Position numbers and translations under genes: made by a program | NCBI GenBank assembly: GCA_935421135.1 | Contig: OW285187.1 | Location: 5,084,001 to 5,148,000, forward strand | Length of the DNA stretch: 64,000 nucleotides | Origin: Bugulina stolonifera | Lineage: Eukaryota; Bryozoa; Gymnolaemata; Cheilostomatida; Bugulidae | Reading direction: 5' to 3' | Notes under the pieces: generated by a model | What the model was told of the DNA's origin: nothing | What the model saw: only the letters and a program-made list of their open reading frames with translations | Database searches by the model: none | Shown: positions 1 through 13,288 of the stretch, piece after piece | Position numbering within the stretch: position 1 is the stretch's first letter | Layout: each line of letters opens with the position of its first letter

Positions 1-3000
1 TGGGGTTGACACGGACAAAGCAAGAACATCACCAACTGCTTCATGGAAGCCTGCAAGTTCACATAATATTACATGTGTATTTACATGTACAGTAGATGGA
101 CCAGATGCCTGCAGTTATCATATTATTTTGAGGTTTGAATGAAAGCCGGTTCACGCATCACACATTAAGACTTGTTCCACTCTTAACTGTGAGAATTGCT
201 TTCCAAAAATTCTCCTATTTTAATGCAATTTCCCCATTTTAATGCAAATTCTTGCTTCAGGCATGATTAGCACATTTATAGTACAATATGCATGTACTAT
301 AATATTTATGAGAATATAAATGTAGAATTATAACTTAATAATAATGATAATAATATCGTAGGATATTTTGAATTCAGAGTTTTTGATTAGCATTCGCTAG
401 ATATGATAAGATATCTGTAAGTGGCGGCATAACAAAAACAAGTTGAGGGGTCAAAGGTTGACACTTAAAGATAACACTAAGCTGCTAACTGCCAGAAATA
501 GTGTTGGTGGGTGTTCTCCTTGACCTCCAAGAAGAAGAGTTGACAGATAACTCAGTTAGTGTCATCTTAGAGCTCGTTTACATATTCCGAGAGGGTCAGC
601 CCAAAACCCTTTACTATCAGTAATATGCACAGCTTATCTCGGGTATGTAAACAGAAGTGAGCTCTTCAGCCTACTTATGATAACTGAATAGCTTTGAAAG
701 TGGAGTCATGACGTTGTGGAACAATCAAGGATTTAGAACAATTAAGTTATATAGTTTTGTTGACCTGTTTTAATATATAAAAATTTTGATTATTGTTCAC
801 AGGACTGAACTCTGACACCAACAATTTGATAGTACAATGATTGGCTAATAAAAAAAGCTTTACCAACCAATGGATGACTTTTATAATATCGCCTATGAAA
901 AAGTGTCTATATATATGAACTATTTGACTGAGGGTTTGGGTAGCAGGGTCGATCTTGTTGGAATTTTGGTACAAATTGAGTGGGTAACTTCAGTGTAGTG
1001 CCTATTATAGCTACCCACACTTCTAACACTGACCAAAAGGATACTAAACTATGATGGCACCCAGCAGTTCCTGTTGCTTCGGCAGCGTTACAATCTCAGG
1101 TGCTGCAATAAAAGTGAAAAGACATTCACTCCACCCACATCTAAGCTCTGTGTAATATAAACACACCTGGGTTAGCACCACCTCTGAAAGAGTACGGTAG
1201 ATCCTTGTACTGCAGGTAATACTGGATGTGTCCCATCTCATGGTGAACAGTGATGAAGTCCTCCATGTTTCGACGTGTGCATTGTTTGATTCTAAACAAA
1301 TAGAATATTGTATGTTAACAGAACATAATAACATTGGTTAAAAATACCTGTAAAATATCTGTTCGAGAGAAAATTTCGAGAAAATAGCACCAAAACTCTC
1401 TATTCGTACATGTAGATGTGAACATTAGGTGCTTGAAGAGCTTCAGTTCTCATTCGGAGACAAGAGAAACGATTTCCCAGGCTCAAGATTCACAGAATGT
1501 AAAAACCCTCAAGGTTATATGTACATGTATTTCATGGCATAGGCTGTGGATACTGCTGTTATAAGGGCCTGTACCAGTGTTGTATAGGTGGCATACACCT
1601 CATGTGTTCATGTTAAGATCTCCTTGATACTTGGTGTGGTCTACACCAAACGATTTAAATCTCATATTAAGTTATCATCAAGAGCCACTCTTGTTAGCAG
1701 ACTACATGAGATGACATGTAATTTCTGAGTAGATGGTATATATTAATGTAGGTGTTACTAGGTGCTACAAGTTGTTATAGACAAACATAGGTACAATAAA
1801 TGTAGTGTACATAGCTCACAGGATAAGCAATTCAAGTTGTGGAAGTCATATTGAGAGGTTCTACTACAAAATGATTCTTCAAACAGATTGTTTGATTGGC
1901 CAACATGGCACTGGTGATGGAGTATTCAAAATAATGAATCATCATCATTGGAGTTGATGCCACCTTGCTAGTTCTGACGATGTGCATAGTATGTGTGCTA
2001 GTACTGGCAATATAAGTACCTAAAGTCCTTTCCATCATTGAAGTCCCATGCTGAGGCATGACAAATCACCTCACGTCCATCTGTAGGTTTAACCAACATT
2101 GAATTATCCCAGAATTCCTGTGTCACCGGTTCCAAGCCAAGAGATGTGAAGAATTCATCAGAAATATTGAACATTTCATGCACTGTCAGCTAAAGCACAA
2201 ATAATATGATAAGCACAACACATTAAAATACAATTTAAATGTTGTGTGTTCCATTAGAGACTAGTCATTGAGGTAACTCACCCTCTGTATAGCAGGGGTT
2301 GCGTTAACTGGCTTAGAAGACTCATATGGGAGAACAAGATTCTCTATATTTGACCACGTCTGAGCCCACATGTTTCCTGTAAAATATAGCATGAAAATAG
2401 AGAATTTGGTAGTGATCTCATCATAGTCAGTGATCTTACTGCAGACATGTATAAGACAATGAGAGAGGGACTGGTCGTATCTCATGCAAAACACAACTTG
2501 GTCAAAACTAGCCTTGCTTGCTTTATGCATCCACTGATATAGATATAAAATGCATAGACATGAGAGTGACTACACACAAATAAGCTATAAATAACTCACA
2601 AATATCAGCTAAATTCATAATCTACAATGTACAAAGTTTGTTGCTGACAGCAGGTTATATCAGTAGGTCAAGGTTATATAAAATATGAACGATATTAGCA
2701 GAGTATGATGACATCATTACCTAGAAGGTGGGCAGGTATGTGTCCAGATGAAGGGAATTTATCTGCTCCATACTTTTCTTTCAACTTGTTCTTTACATAA
2801 GTGTGTAGCTAAAATACGATTATAATATAGACAGTTACTACAAGTAGGTAATCATGGTGTTTGGAATGTATCTACATGTATGTGAGTTAACAAATGTATA
2901 TGACTTTAAATGCTTTAACGTATTTCCTGATAGAAAAACCCAGTTTAAACCTCACCTGCTTGTAAAATGGCTTTAGTTGATCATAGAGTCTTTCTAAGTT

Positions 3001-6000
3001 TTCCCTAAAGTTGTAGCCCTCTATGGTATACCCGTCACGCCAACTAGCACCCGCGTCGGCATATCCTGTGCGTACATTATTTAGATATCAGTGAAGCATA
3101 AATATGCGAATGTGTTCACATGTATATGTGCTTCATGAGAAGCGGTAAATAATTTAGGTCAACGTAAATATTATAATAAACTTACCATTAAGTCTGGCTG
3201 CCTTATTCTGCAGCTCAACGAATCTAATATAATCCTTTCTCATCAGCTTTCCAGTTGAATCTCTCCAGTTTTTCCAAATCCAGAGAAGACGATCATGATC
3301 CCTTCCAGCTGCCAACTCTTCAGTCAGTTCTGGAATGGATTATATTGTGTATTGTAGGGAAATATCAAATATAGTTTAGAGTAGGTATGCCGGAGTTGTC
3401 ATTCTTATTAGGAATAACTTAGCCGCATGCTCATTTCCTACATTCATTTATTATACCATGTAACAAATGGTATAATAATCTGCTAGCTCGGATGCCTATT
3501 AAAATGATAGTAGAAGTAGAGATGGTTCACTTCAGCCAAAAATTATTCGCTTCCTGTCAGAAAACGCAGTCCTGACTAATGCTACCTTGAGCTGTAATGC
3601 GCTGTTCCTATTGGGGAACCTACGATAAGACCATTCAGCGTCACTTTATTACTGCTGCCCAAGTAAACTAATCACATGCATTACAACATATGATTCAGAT
3701 AATTATGCGTTATTCCAATGGCTTGATCAAACTTGGAAAAAGGATAGCGGAAAATGAATCGCTGAAAGCCTGGACCCTCAAGCTAGGCACATTTACTTGA
3801 ACAGGTTAACACCATTGAGTTAACCATTGCCTACTTGTAGGATAGATAGACTGTGGTAGGATAACACCTCATACAGACTGTTACTGAGTGCTGACTGCAA
3901 CCAATGTATTAATACATTTAGTTCACCTGGTTCCAAGGATAAAGGCTTTTCTCCTTCTTTACATATCTTAGCTTTACCATAGATAGACTCTAGGCCCAAA
4001 CTCAACTTGTTTATCTAAAGACCAAAATCATGTAAATGTAATGCAAAGCAGTAAAATGTTTGACATTATAGTAGTTGTCAGTGGATGTACATGTGCACTG
4101 AATCTGATAGGCTACTACAATTTTACCTATCATAACTTTCTCTGTTTGCCAATAACTAAAACACATTAATTATGCAAGTTTTCCACTCAAGACAATGGTT
4201 AGAACTATGGTGAGAATTCTAACTCATTCGATTTCAAAACATAATCAATCATTTTTGCTTAACACATGAAAGCTATACTATAGCAAACAATACATATTTC
4301 ACCATCTCTGATGATGTGAAAATGCGGCACAAATGAAGCAGGATATGAATAATTGTCATTAACCAAGGCACCTGGATCTGGCTGATACTCTCAGATCTTT
4401 ATGTAGGAAGTTACAAGGAAACTAAAATTTCTCCGTGAGATACAATGTCACCATGTATGCAATAAAATTGTATTGGGGTTTGATACAGTCCCATATGCCA
4501 ATGTTTTCCATGTCCTGTGATTTATTTGTAGTAGGACAGCACTCGCATGCCATCTAAGTTGTGATGTTGTTCTGTGGATTCAATGGAATGGCCTAATGAT
4601 CTGGTGGCCGCTTACCACCAGCTGTACCTGGTACAGTACATGACGCTGGTATCTAATCTACACTGGTTTATAACCATGCTTATGCAGTAGTAGCCATTTA
4701 GGTCACCAAGTTGGGTTATGCAAATATGGAACACAAACAAATTCTCTTCACCAGTGTATGGAAACCGAAACCATTTCCTGGTTGTACCAGCTATTGTGCA
4801 GCATGCTAACAGGACACTGTATGTAGCCCGTCCCCCTTATCTGAGATCATGTCTGCCATAGGAGTGTAGGAGATCTAGCAGGTGTTGTCAGCTGCTTATG
4901 TTAACAATAATGTCACAACATTATGGTTATAGCTATATTTTTTGTAATAAATATGTTTAGCATGGTACAGACATTGGCAGATGTAATCAGAATCTGCTGT
5001 GTCATATTTGGAAGCCATTTTTATAGTCCTAGAAAGTTATTACAAGCATTCCACAGGGTTTGCAAGAGGAATAGTAGCAAACTGGAGAACCTCATTGGTA
5101 CCAGCCACTAATTCAAATTGGTTACTAGCTATATCTTTGGCATTATTATTTTCTAGCATTCAGAGCAACTTTGCCTACAAATTAATATTGCAACTAATAG
5201 GCCTCTGTATTTCGCACTTCATCACATCAAAAAATATGTTAGATATTTTTACAACCATTACCTGTCATGGATGCTAAGGGTTTGGCCATTATTTTTAATT
5301 AGGTTGCGCAGCTGGAATTCGAAGAAAGAAAAGTTATGCAAGACATCTTTCTTGCGAGAAAGTTTATGGCGAAGGACTGAGTTTCACATACCCCACCAGT
5401 GACTGGGGTATGAACACGAGGCTCTGCAGTACCTAGTCAACTATCACAGTAGACATACACATTATCCAGTGCACCAGCTTGGCTTTCTTAGAAAATGACG
5501 CTTCACTGGTGAGCAGTACTTGAGTTCTGAGCCAGTTGCATAAGAGACATTCCTCTATGGCCACCATGGTATATCAGAGGTGTGGCCATACCTTTTGTTT
5601 GTAATTTTTTATTGCAAGGGAATTCATTTGCGAAAATTTTACAATGTGCATTCAACTCCTACAGACTAGCCTGTGCTTGGGGTTGAAGAATAAAGAGTGT
5701 AAAGGGACTTATGTAATATTTCGTCGGTAGCAATTCAAATTAATGCCATGTGAACACTTCTTTACCAGATTACACTACACACTGCTTATGTATAACCTAA
5801 TAAGTGAAATATGATCAGCAAAGGAAACTATCCAAGCAAAACTCCAACGCGCTGACTTGCTGCAAAATAGGAATGGTAGAAAGAGAAGGACCACTAACCT
5901 CAGTAAACTCTTCATCTGGCAAGGCAGCAGAACCTCGGTTTGCCAACCACTTGAACTCTCTCTTCAAAGTTTTGTTTTGAAAATTGTTGAAGTCAAAGAG

Positions 6001-9000
6001 AGATGCATTGGCAGCCACTTTCTTGGTGAAGTCTTTACTAACCTCAGTGAACTTCAGCTAAAAGTACGTAATAGGAAGTGATAGGAAGTGACGTTTACCT
6101 TCCAAGAACACAATAATAAGCTTTTTAGTATATGTGCAGAGGAACTTTCTTAATTCAAACTCCAAGGGACCGCCATAGTTGGTTTGAATTAGGCCTGAGT
6201 TTGAATTGTAAGATCATTTTAATTGAAGTCGATCATTATATAGTGCTCATCAGAGATCAAGGCTAACAGTTTGAACTAACCAAGTTTTTGAATTATCATA
6301 GGTTGAATTAAGCAAGTTCCACTGTACTTCATAAACATGAATTTATGCAAACATCTGTAGGATTTACTGTCAACTTTGATGGAAAAAGCTAATAGTCAAA
6401 CACAGGTTAAAATGAGCACATGATTTGCTATTTCCATATTGTACTGTGTATTCATATTGGTGCTTCTCTAGAGTTGAGAAAAGTAACAACTTACACATTA
6501 CATTAGATATTCAAGTGATTTATTGTGTTTGCTTGAGTTGAGATTTTGTAGAATGGTAGAATGCCAATTATTGTAGTGCCATATGACTTTTTAAAATTCT
6601 TTCAAAAATATTTTCTGCTTCGAATAGGTGTTGGGACTGTTTCAAAAACACTCATCTACATCTATGTGTTGGTATTTCATCACCAAACCAAGTAAAGCAG
6701 GGAGCTCTCTCAAACTTTGTTACAAAATAACCGCAAGGCAACCTACTGAAAGTCATAGGGGGCATATTTTGTGTTCTCCACAAAAACCATGACATGCTTT
6801 CATAGATGAAACAGACCCAGTAGAAATATTAATTTAAATCTGTCAAAATACAATATTATCTTGAACTTGCCATGATAAATTAATTATAGCTGACAGGAAA
6901 ATGTCTGCCAACTTCTCTTTGCATACTAGTACAGGCCTATTTTTAATACATGCATGGCAATAATTACAGATATTTTAAAATAATGTACATTATATTTTTA
7001 CAAACATATTTCATCTGCTTTCAAATATTACACAACAGGTGAATCATATAGATACAATAACAATTTATTATAATCAGCAAGGTAGATTATGGTAACTGGA
7101 TGACACTAGTGATTAGTTATAAGCACAACGGCTCAGGATTAGGCCTATTGCATATCATTTTAAAAGAACACTGTTATTAGTGATAGCATTCAAGAAAGCA
7201 ATGATGTAAGTAAATTATACTTCCATGAGTCATTTGTTGAAACAAGATTTTCATCAAGAACACCTATTTGTATTTGGCACTGTTTATTTTATGTACTGTA
7301 AGATGCTATTGCCATTTCTATAAAAACCTGAAACCTAAACTATTATCATTACACTTTACTAATTGGTAATAGAATAAAAGGGATAAATGGTTATGATAAC
7401 CAGTAAGACAAGGCTATAATAATTAGAGTGGTAATTATACATGTATAATATATGTACATAGCATGTACATGTATATACTTGTATAATATATGTACATAAC
7501 ATGTACATATATATACTTGTATAATATATGTACATAACATGTACATGTATATACTTGTATAATATATGTGCATAACATGTACATATATATACTTGTATAA
7601 TATATGTACATAACATGTACATGTATATACTTGTATAATATATGTACATAACATGTACATATATATACTTGTATAATATATGTACATAACATGTACATGT
7701 ATATACTTGTATAATATATGTACATAACATGTACATGTATATACATGTATAATATATGTACATAACATGTACATGTATATACATGTATAATATATGTACA
7801 TAGCATGTACATGTATATACTTGATAGAATGTAGATTTCACTCTAATTATAATCCATTATTATCTCAAGTAGTAATTAACTGCAATAGTAGCATTGAGGA
7901 CGTAGGAAACAGTGCATAATCTCACACTTGATAATAAATGGTCTATAGCCTACCACCAATGTCTATGAGTTGTTTAATGTATGACTAAGGGTTACAGGCT
8001 AGCCATGCTTTTCTATATATACCCAAGCTAAAGTAGCAGTTCTAAGTTAAATATAGGCGTTCATGCACCAGGCCTCTATCTATTTACATTTACATTGACA
8101 AATTAATCATATTTTCAACTGCGCAAGAAAATTAGTTTGTAATTTGAAGTAAATTCATAACATATCACATCATATCTACATGTCTATTCCATAACATATC
8201 ACATCACATCTTCTACATCTTCTTGTGAATGTACAACGCATATTTCAGGTTAGATGAAAGCTTATAAGATCAACTATATAAGTTATTCTAAAACCCCATG
8301 CAATGCTCAAGTGCAAAATTGAATCAATTTAAAACCTCCGATTTCTTGCCTGGTCACCAGATGGCTTACAATTAGAACATTATTTATATAATGATATATT
8401 CACACATAACTCTACACATTACACTAATTAGATGGAATAAGGTCATATGAATAATATACAAATACATGTACATATATAACATCAAGGCTGCATGTGGCAT
8501 CATTTCAGCATTATCAAAGCTGTGGATGTCAGATAAACACAGAGGAGAATAAGTTGTGGGTATTGGCAACGGAGGCAGAACTTAAATAATATATGGTGTG
8601 TGTATAGCTAGCCGAGACCCCCTTCCCCCACCCACCTACTGCACAGGTGAACATTCTGATTATGTGTACAGCTAATGTATTGCACATTATGCCAAACTAC
8701 AGTAGTTATAAGAATGCTACACGTACTTCTAATTATTTGCACACCAAATTCCAGTTAGCAGTCTGTCTTAGAAGTTTGCAGTTTTATTTGTGTTAAGTGT
8801 GAATACTGTGCTCCTATTTTGATATAATATAATATATTTTGATATAATATAATGTTATTTATTAATGTTATACCAGCAGTCAACATTAAACAACAAAGGA
8901 AACACAAGTTGGATAGCATGAATAACTTTGAAAGCATCAATAAGCTTAGAAATGATAGCCATTGACGGTGGCGTCCAGGGGGTACAACTAGCATAACACA

Positions 9001-9213
9001 GCATAGCCTACTACGTACCTGCTCATTCTCGTTATGGTCAGTAATATTGGTAACATAAGCCCAGCCAATCTTTGATCCTCTATTGCCCATCTCTGAAGCT
9101 GCATCGCTGTACTCTAGAAACCATTTCCACGCTTCATTTTCATCAGTAATAAGAGCATTTGATAGAAATAGCAAACAACTTATAACTACGAAATGTGCTG
9201 TAAGTTTAGCCAT
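1..9213 (-). CDS. ACE-like gene 1 (M2 peptidase, intact zinc site), 3' part beyond left edge
   Basis: Zinc dipeptidyl carboxypeptidase of the ACE family, expected to be secreted or at the cell surface and to remove C-terminal dipeptides from peptides. Exons inferred from homology and GT-AG sites: 9213-9019, 6057-5899, 4014-3927, 3329-3186, 3065-2956, 2808-2721, 2376-2282, 2189-2020, 1291-1167, and 50-1, which runs off the window. The phases join into one open frame of 408 codons. Residues 1-20 form a signal peptide (hydrophobic core, then SNA). Landmarks in order: [24 protein letters not shown] (His337), HHEMGH at residues 366-371 (zinc histidines 367 and 371, catalytic Glu368), [12 protein letters not shown] (third zinc ligand Glu395, supporting Asp399). 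It is therefore predicted active. One oddity is RGGANP where the family has REGANP. It lies head-to-tail with ACE-like gene 2. The last third, including the second substrate-binding cluster and the C terminus, is outside the window. Confidence 0.93.
6137..6324. mobile_element. Tigger/pogo-like non-autonomous element in intron 2 region of ACE gene 1
   Basis: The right end reads GAATTAAGCAAGTTCCACTG followed by TA. The left end (CAGAGGAACTTTCTTAATTC) is its diverged inverse. The same termini occur at 18184-18699 and partly at 61010. CAGT ends next to TA suit a pogo/Tigger (Tc1/mariner superfamily) MITE. The left TA is not preserved, so the left edge is approximate. It lies just upstream of exon 2, inside intron 1. 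Confidence 0.5.
7437..7824. repeat. 38-bp minisatellite in intron 1 of ACE-like gene 1
   Basis: About ten tandem copies of a 38-bp unit containing ATGTACAT, then TATATACTTG, then TATAATATATGTACATAAC. Consecutive copies alternate between ATGTACATGT and ATGTACATAT over at least seven units, which gives a 76-bp higher-order period. The array leaves three minus-strand frames open, but these Tyr/His/Ile/Cys-rich readings are products of the repeat and not genes. The array is flanked by inverted copies of ATTAGAGTG (7420-7432 and 7841-7850), so it may be the core of a small transposon. Confidence 0.9.
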
Positions 9214-9305
9214 GTTTCTTGTATCACTAGTACTGCTGTTTGTTACTGTAACACATGAACATGTGACAGCAACCTGTTGATAGCAAGACCTACTGTTACA
9301 CACTG

Positions 9306-9314
9306 ATTTATATA
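9306..9314 (-). promoter_or_regulatory. TATA box of ACE-like gene 1
   Basis: On the minus strand the sequence TATATAAAT lies about 95 bases upstream of the ATG at 9213. This suits a transcription start 60-70 bases before the ATG. ACE-like gene 2 has a similar TATA element at a similar distance. Role inferred from position and sequence only. Confidence 0.5.
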
Positions 9315-9317
9315 GGC

Positions 9318-11621
9318 AATGAAGAATGTATTACTGAATAAATTATTGCTCAGTTAGGACCTGCCCACCTACGTATATGAAGTTCAGACAACTCCCAAGA
9401 AACAAACTATCAATCATAAAATATCACAGAGCAATGAAGTGATAATTGACCTTGACTTGTCAAAAGCTTAATTTATATAAATAAGTATTTGAACAAAAAT
9501 TCCCTGGAAATCAATGATTATTTACGCCCACAAAATATTTCAACTGTCAACTATTACTGATTTTGAACTGATAAAATAAAATGTTGGAATTACAATCTAA
9601 AGTTCTTGACTCAGCAAAATATCTCTCACAGTACCAAAAATAGATTTGTCCTAATTTCAGATCCAGTCTACCACTACTGTGTAACACAATATTAACAGTT
9701 GTTGGGTGTCTCTCCTACTGCATGTATACATTCATGTGTAAAAACTTATGACATGAATTTAGCACATTAGTAATTGAATTAAAAGGTGTGAAAACAGTTG
9801 TTAAATTCAACGATATTGTTCACTCAATTACTATTTAGTTCAGGTTCAGAATGCATAAGAATTTGTGAAATTTGCACTCCAGCAGGCTATTATTATTATT
9901 ATTATTATCCACATTACTGTTCCAAATCACTCAAAGAATTCTTTGCTTGTAAAGACTGAATTCAAATCTACACTGTATCACCACTAACTGCCTAGCTGTG
10001 TTTCAGGATAGATACCAGTTTGACAAATTATCATTATGGGATTCAACTGTGGATTAATGCAGAGTTGTGCTAATCTTAAAATAGATTTAACAGAGTTCCA
10101 ATGGGTTGCCAGTAGTTGGGAATCCTAATCAGTTAAGCAAAATTTTGCTATAAATCTAAATCCTAATTTAATCTTCTAGCTTAGTAGCTTTCAGGTTAAT
10201 CTTAATCCTAATTATTTGCTTTTGACTTTTCAAATCTACCTTAAACTGCTACAATTTCCTTGCTTGATTGCTGCAAACAGTATAAGAAGATAACTCTATG
10301 CTGTGAGCAGACAGCTGCTTTTAATTGCACATGTATATTTCCAGCTGCTATGTAACCAGCAAACTGTATAAAAATGCGCTCGCTGGTATACTATCATAAT
10401 CAACCTTGTAGTTGGTTAGAAAGATGAGATTCATAGGAACACTTACCACAGAAACCTGATCTTATATTAAATGGAGATTACGCAATATGACTTAATCTAT
10501 TTCTAATCAGTTTTTTCCAACATTCTTCTATCTAATCGTAATTCATTCTTAATCTTGAAGAGAATGAACGAAACCAATCATTAATTAATTTTAGCTTCCA
10601 ATAAAACAATCTTAATCAACTTTAATCGTTGAAATCAGTTAAAGCACATTTCTGGATTAATGAAAAGTTATTAGTGGACAGCAGTTGAGTAATTAAGTTA
10701 GGACGCTCAAAAGTATGTAATCACTATGAAGAGTTGAGAGTGTAAACCAGCCAAAGGCCAACCAGGTACAAATTAATGATAAAAGCACTGATTTCTCTAT
10801 TAGTTGCAGCAGTGCAGAAATTTGGATAGCCTTAGATCCCTGTTTGATATCGGGTGATACACCTACATGTAGAATTTAAGGAGAAAATAATTTCTTTTGC
10901 TTCAGGGATATCTCTGAAAACATTTAAGAGGTTGAATGACATAAGATGAATTTTGTCATCATCTGAGGAAACACATGATAGAAATATGGAATTCTACATT
11001 TATATAAATAATATCTGTGTGTAGGTGATAAAAGTAAGTACTAAAACGTAAAGCTATGATATATATGAAGCTATATTGTATCAAAGGAATTACTACTTTA
11101 GTATCAAAAGAAAGACTGACTTATACTATAGTAGCAAACCCTTTGATTTATGATGTACACAGTCATGTAGTTTTACATTACACTTACTTCCTTTCTCTAT
11201 ACATTATATGTATTATACAAATTCAGAATCCAAATACCTTGATCATAACAACAGGATTGATGTCGAAATATAAGGAATGTAACATACCAACAAAATCCGT
11301 TTCATTTTGTTATTCATCAGTAAAGGCCATCTCAGGTTTTTCAACTGCTGTACATATTTTCATGTTTTGGGCCAAGTCGTAGTCAAATATCATAGCTAGA
11401 GAGGCTCTGTCTCCTTTTAACATGAATGAACATAGTAATGCTATTTAGAGTTATCTCCACGCTCATTATTATCAGACAGCCAACTAGATGATGACAAGCA
11501 ACTTTTTGCTATCTATCTTGTTAATTAAAATAATGACTGAAAATATCATTGTCTTTAATTTGATGAAGTGCATTATTTTTGTAACGTCTGTCTATATATA
11601 ACTCACTGTAATACTCTAGGA
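9318..11621. other. Intergenic DNA between the two ACE-like genes, no gene seen
   Basis: AT-rich sequence with stops in all frames and no exon-like blocks. A short TTA microsatellite lies at about 9890-9908. I see no RNA gene or transposon ends here. Confidence 0.5.
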
Positions 11622-12524
11622 CAGGGGTTCTCAAAGGGGAGCCACAACAGAGATTTTCAGGGGCCACAGGGCATACATAGTATAGTACATAGTGTACAAG
11701 TAAATCTGAATACTGAATCTGAATACTTTGAATTTGAAACTCCAAGGCCCAGAAACTACTGTTATCCAGTTGATAGATGCAATCAACACATTACCCAGAA
11801 ACTGGAGAATTGGAAGCGCAAGACAGAAGGTGGAGTCTTCAGTTCCTTCCAGAAGCTGTCTGAGTTAATCAGTGCTCAACCAATAAATCCCAAGCTGAAG
11901 TTGAACATTACCGCACATTTTGAGGGCGCTGAAACTGTTTCAGCAATATTTCCCTAACTTGGAACCTACATCTCTAAAACTACTGAGAAATCCATCCCAA
12001 ACACAAGTAGAGGACATTGACGATCATCTGCAAGATGAGCTTATAGAGCTAAAAAATGATTCCGGGGCGAAAGATTTATTTGCTGAAGTATCCCTCAACC
12101 AGTTTTGGCCCAGAATGGCATCCAGCTATTCATCGGTAGCCAAGGAATGTCTAAGGATGTTACTGCCATTCGCAACAACATATATATCTCTGCGCAACAA
12201 CATAGGCTATATCTCTGTGAGTCATGATTTTCTACAATGGTGCAGTTGAAAACTAAATCAAGGAACCACCTTGAAGTAGCCCATGACATCAGATGTGCTT
12301 TATCTCAAGTGGAACCACGATAGGAAGAACTTGCAGGCAAACATCAGTGCCAAGGCTCTCGCTAACTTTCATTAATTGTTTCCTTTTCTGGCTTTATACA
12401 AATATGGCAATCGTTCCAATACAGTCATCTAAATATACTAAAAATTACTGATTTCTGATGTGGGCCATAGGAATTTTAGATTGGGCAAAGTGGGCCATGG
12501 TATGAAAAAGGTTGAGAACCCCTG
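11622..12524 (+). mobile_element. hAT-superfamily element, 903 bp, with decayed transposase
   Basis: The ends are exact inverted copies: CAGGGGTTCTCAA at the left and TTGAGAACCCCTG at the right. They are flanked by a perfect 8-bp target duplication CTCTAGGA (11614-11621 and 12525-12532), which is the hAT signature. Inside, plus-strand reading frames carry transposase C-terminal segments, including NQFWPRMASSYSSVAKE, LRMLLPFATTY, and further on a segment with LKTKSRNHLEVAHDIR. This matches the dimerisation region of ZBED5/Charlie-type hAT proteins. The frames are broken by frameshifts and stops and the N-terminal half is missing, so the copy is an internally deleted, inactive derivative. Confidence 0.9.
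11840..12328 (+). pseudogene. hAT transposase C-terminal fragment
   Basis: Several overlapping frames inside the 903-bp hAT element encode a degraded transposase tail. One segment covers FSSFQKLSELI, the next SLNQFWPRMASSYSSVAKE and MLLPFATTY, and a third LKTKSRNHLEVAHDI to CALSQVEPR before a stop. Frame changes occur near 11950 and 12180-12240. No zinc-finger or DDE core region remains. It is a relic, not a host gene. Confidence 0.75.
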
Positions 12525-12532
12525 CTCTAGGA

Positions 12533-13288
12533 GCATGTGTAAATGTAGGTTCAAAGGATTACTGAGATGACAGTAAGGCTGGAATTTAGCGACTCACGGG
12601 TTGTTAGGTCACTCCTTCATAATATTTAGATAAAATATTATTATCATCAGATATTATGAGGCACCAAACGTTTACAACATAACAAATAAAATTAGGTGTC
12701 TTCTGCTCTTACTGTTAGTACTAACTTGATGTTGAACAAGTTTGATTTCCGATAGTTGCTGAAAGTAGCAGTTCTACCATTTTTCTAAGCTCATGCCTCA
12801 GGATTGAGCCTTTTATCACCCATAGAACTCTATGTTTTCACAGAAATTATCTTCTCTCCATGTCGAGAAGACAATTCCATAGTTCAACAATGACGCAATG
12901 GTTCCAAATGTAGTACAGCAGTTTTTACTTGTATTGAAATTGGAAAAATATAAATATACTTGACAGTTTCCATATTACGTATAATGGCAATATTTCGTAT
13001 ATCACTATGACTGTGTACTAGCTGTTCACTAGTTCAAAGCTATTTTAGCAACAGCTTATTTGTGAAAATTTATAGCCATATCTTACTATTCACCTTCAAA
13101 AAAAAAATGCCAGAAGTAAGATTTGTTATTAGAATCTATCTATCTCAAACAAAGTAAATTCTATGGATGCGAAAGCTGTCTCTAGTCATTTGGAGCTTTA
13201 CTTAACTTGGTAACTGGTAGTATGTATTTCTGTGAGCAGCTAATTGAATAATTCTAACTACTGCATTGTGTAGCTCACTGAAATACAG
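12533..13288. other. 3' flank of ACE-like gene 2, nothing recognised
   Basis: AT-rich DNA between the hAT element and the stop codon of ACE-like gene 2. It should include that gene's 3' UTR, but I could not find a clear AATAAA on the minus strand. Confidence 0.4.

Noticed and set aside
1044..1334. 96-codon minus-strand frame with a Met start.
   Set aside because: It overlaps exon 9 of ACE-like gene 1 in a different frame. The true frame contains HHEMGH.
7359..7841. Three long overlapping minus-strand frames (125-160 codons) rich in Tyr, His, Ile and Cys.
   Set aside because: They are readings of a 38-bp minisatellite. The unit is not a multiple of three and lacks stops in these frames, so all frames stay open without coding.
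8755..9303. Starting ACE-like gene 1 at the upstream Met of the 182-codon frame (9303).
   Set aside because: The Met at 9213 starts a normal signal peptide, while the upstream extension overlaps the region next to the TATA box and has no signal-peptide character.
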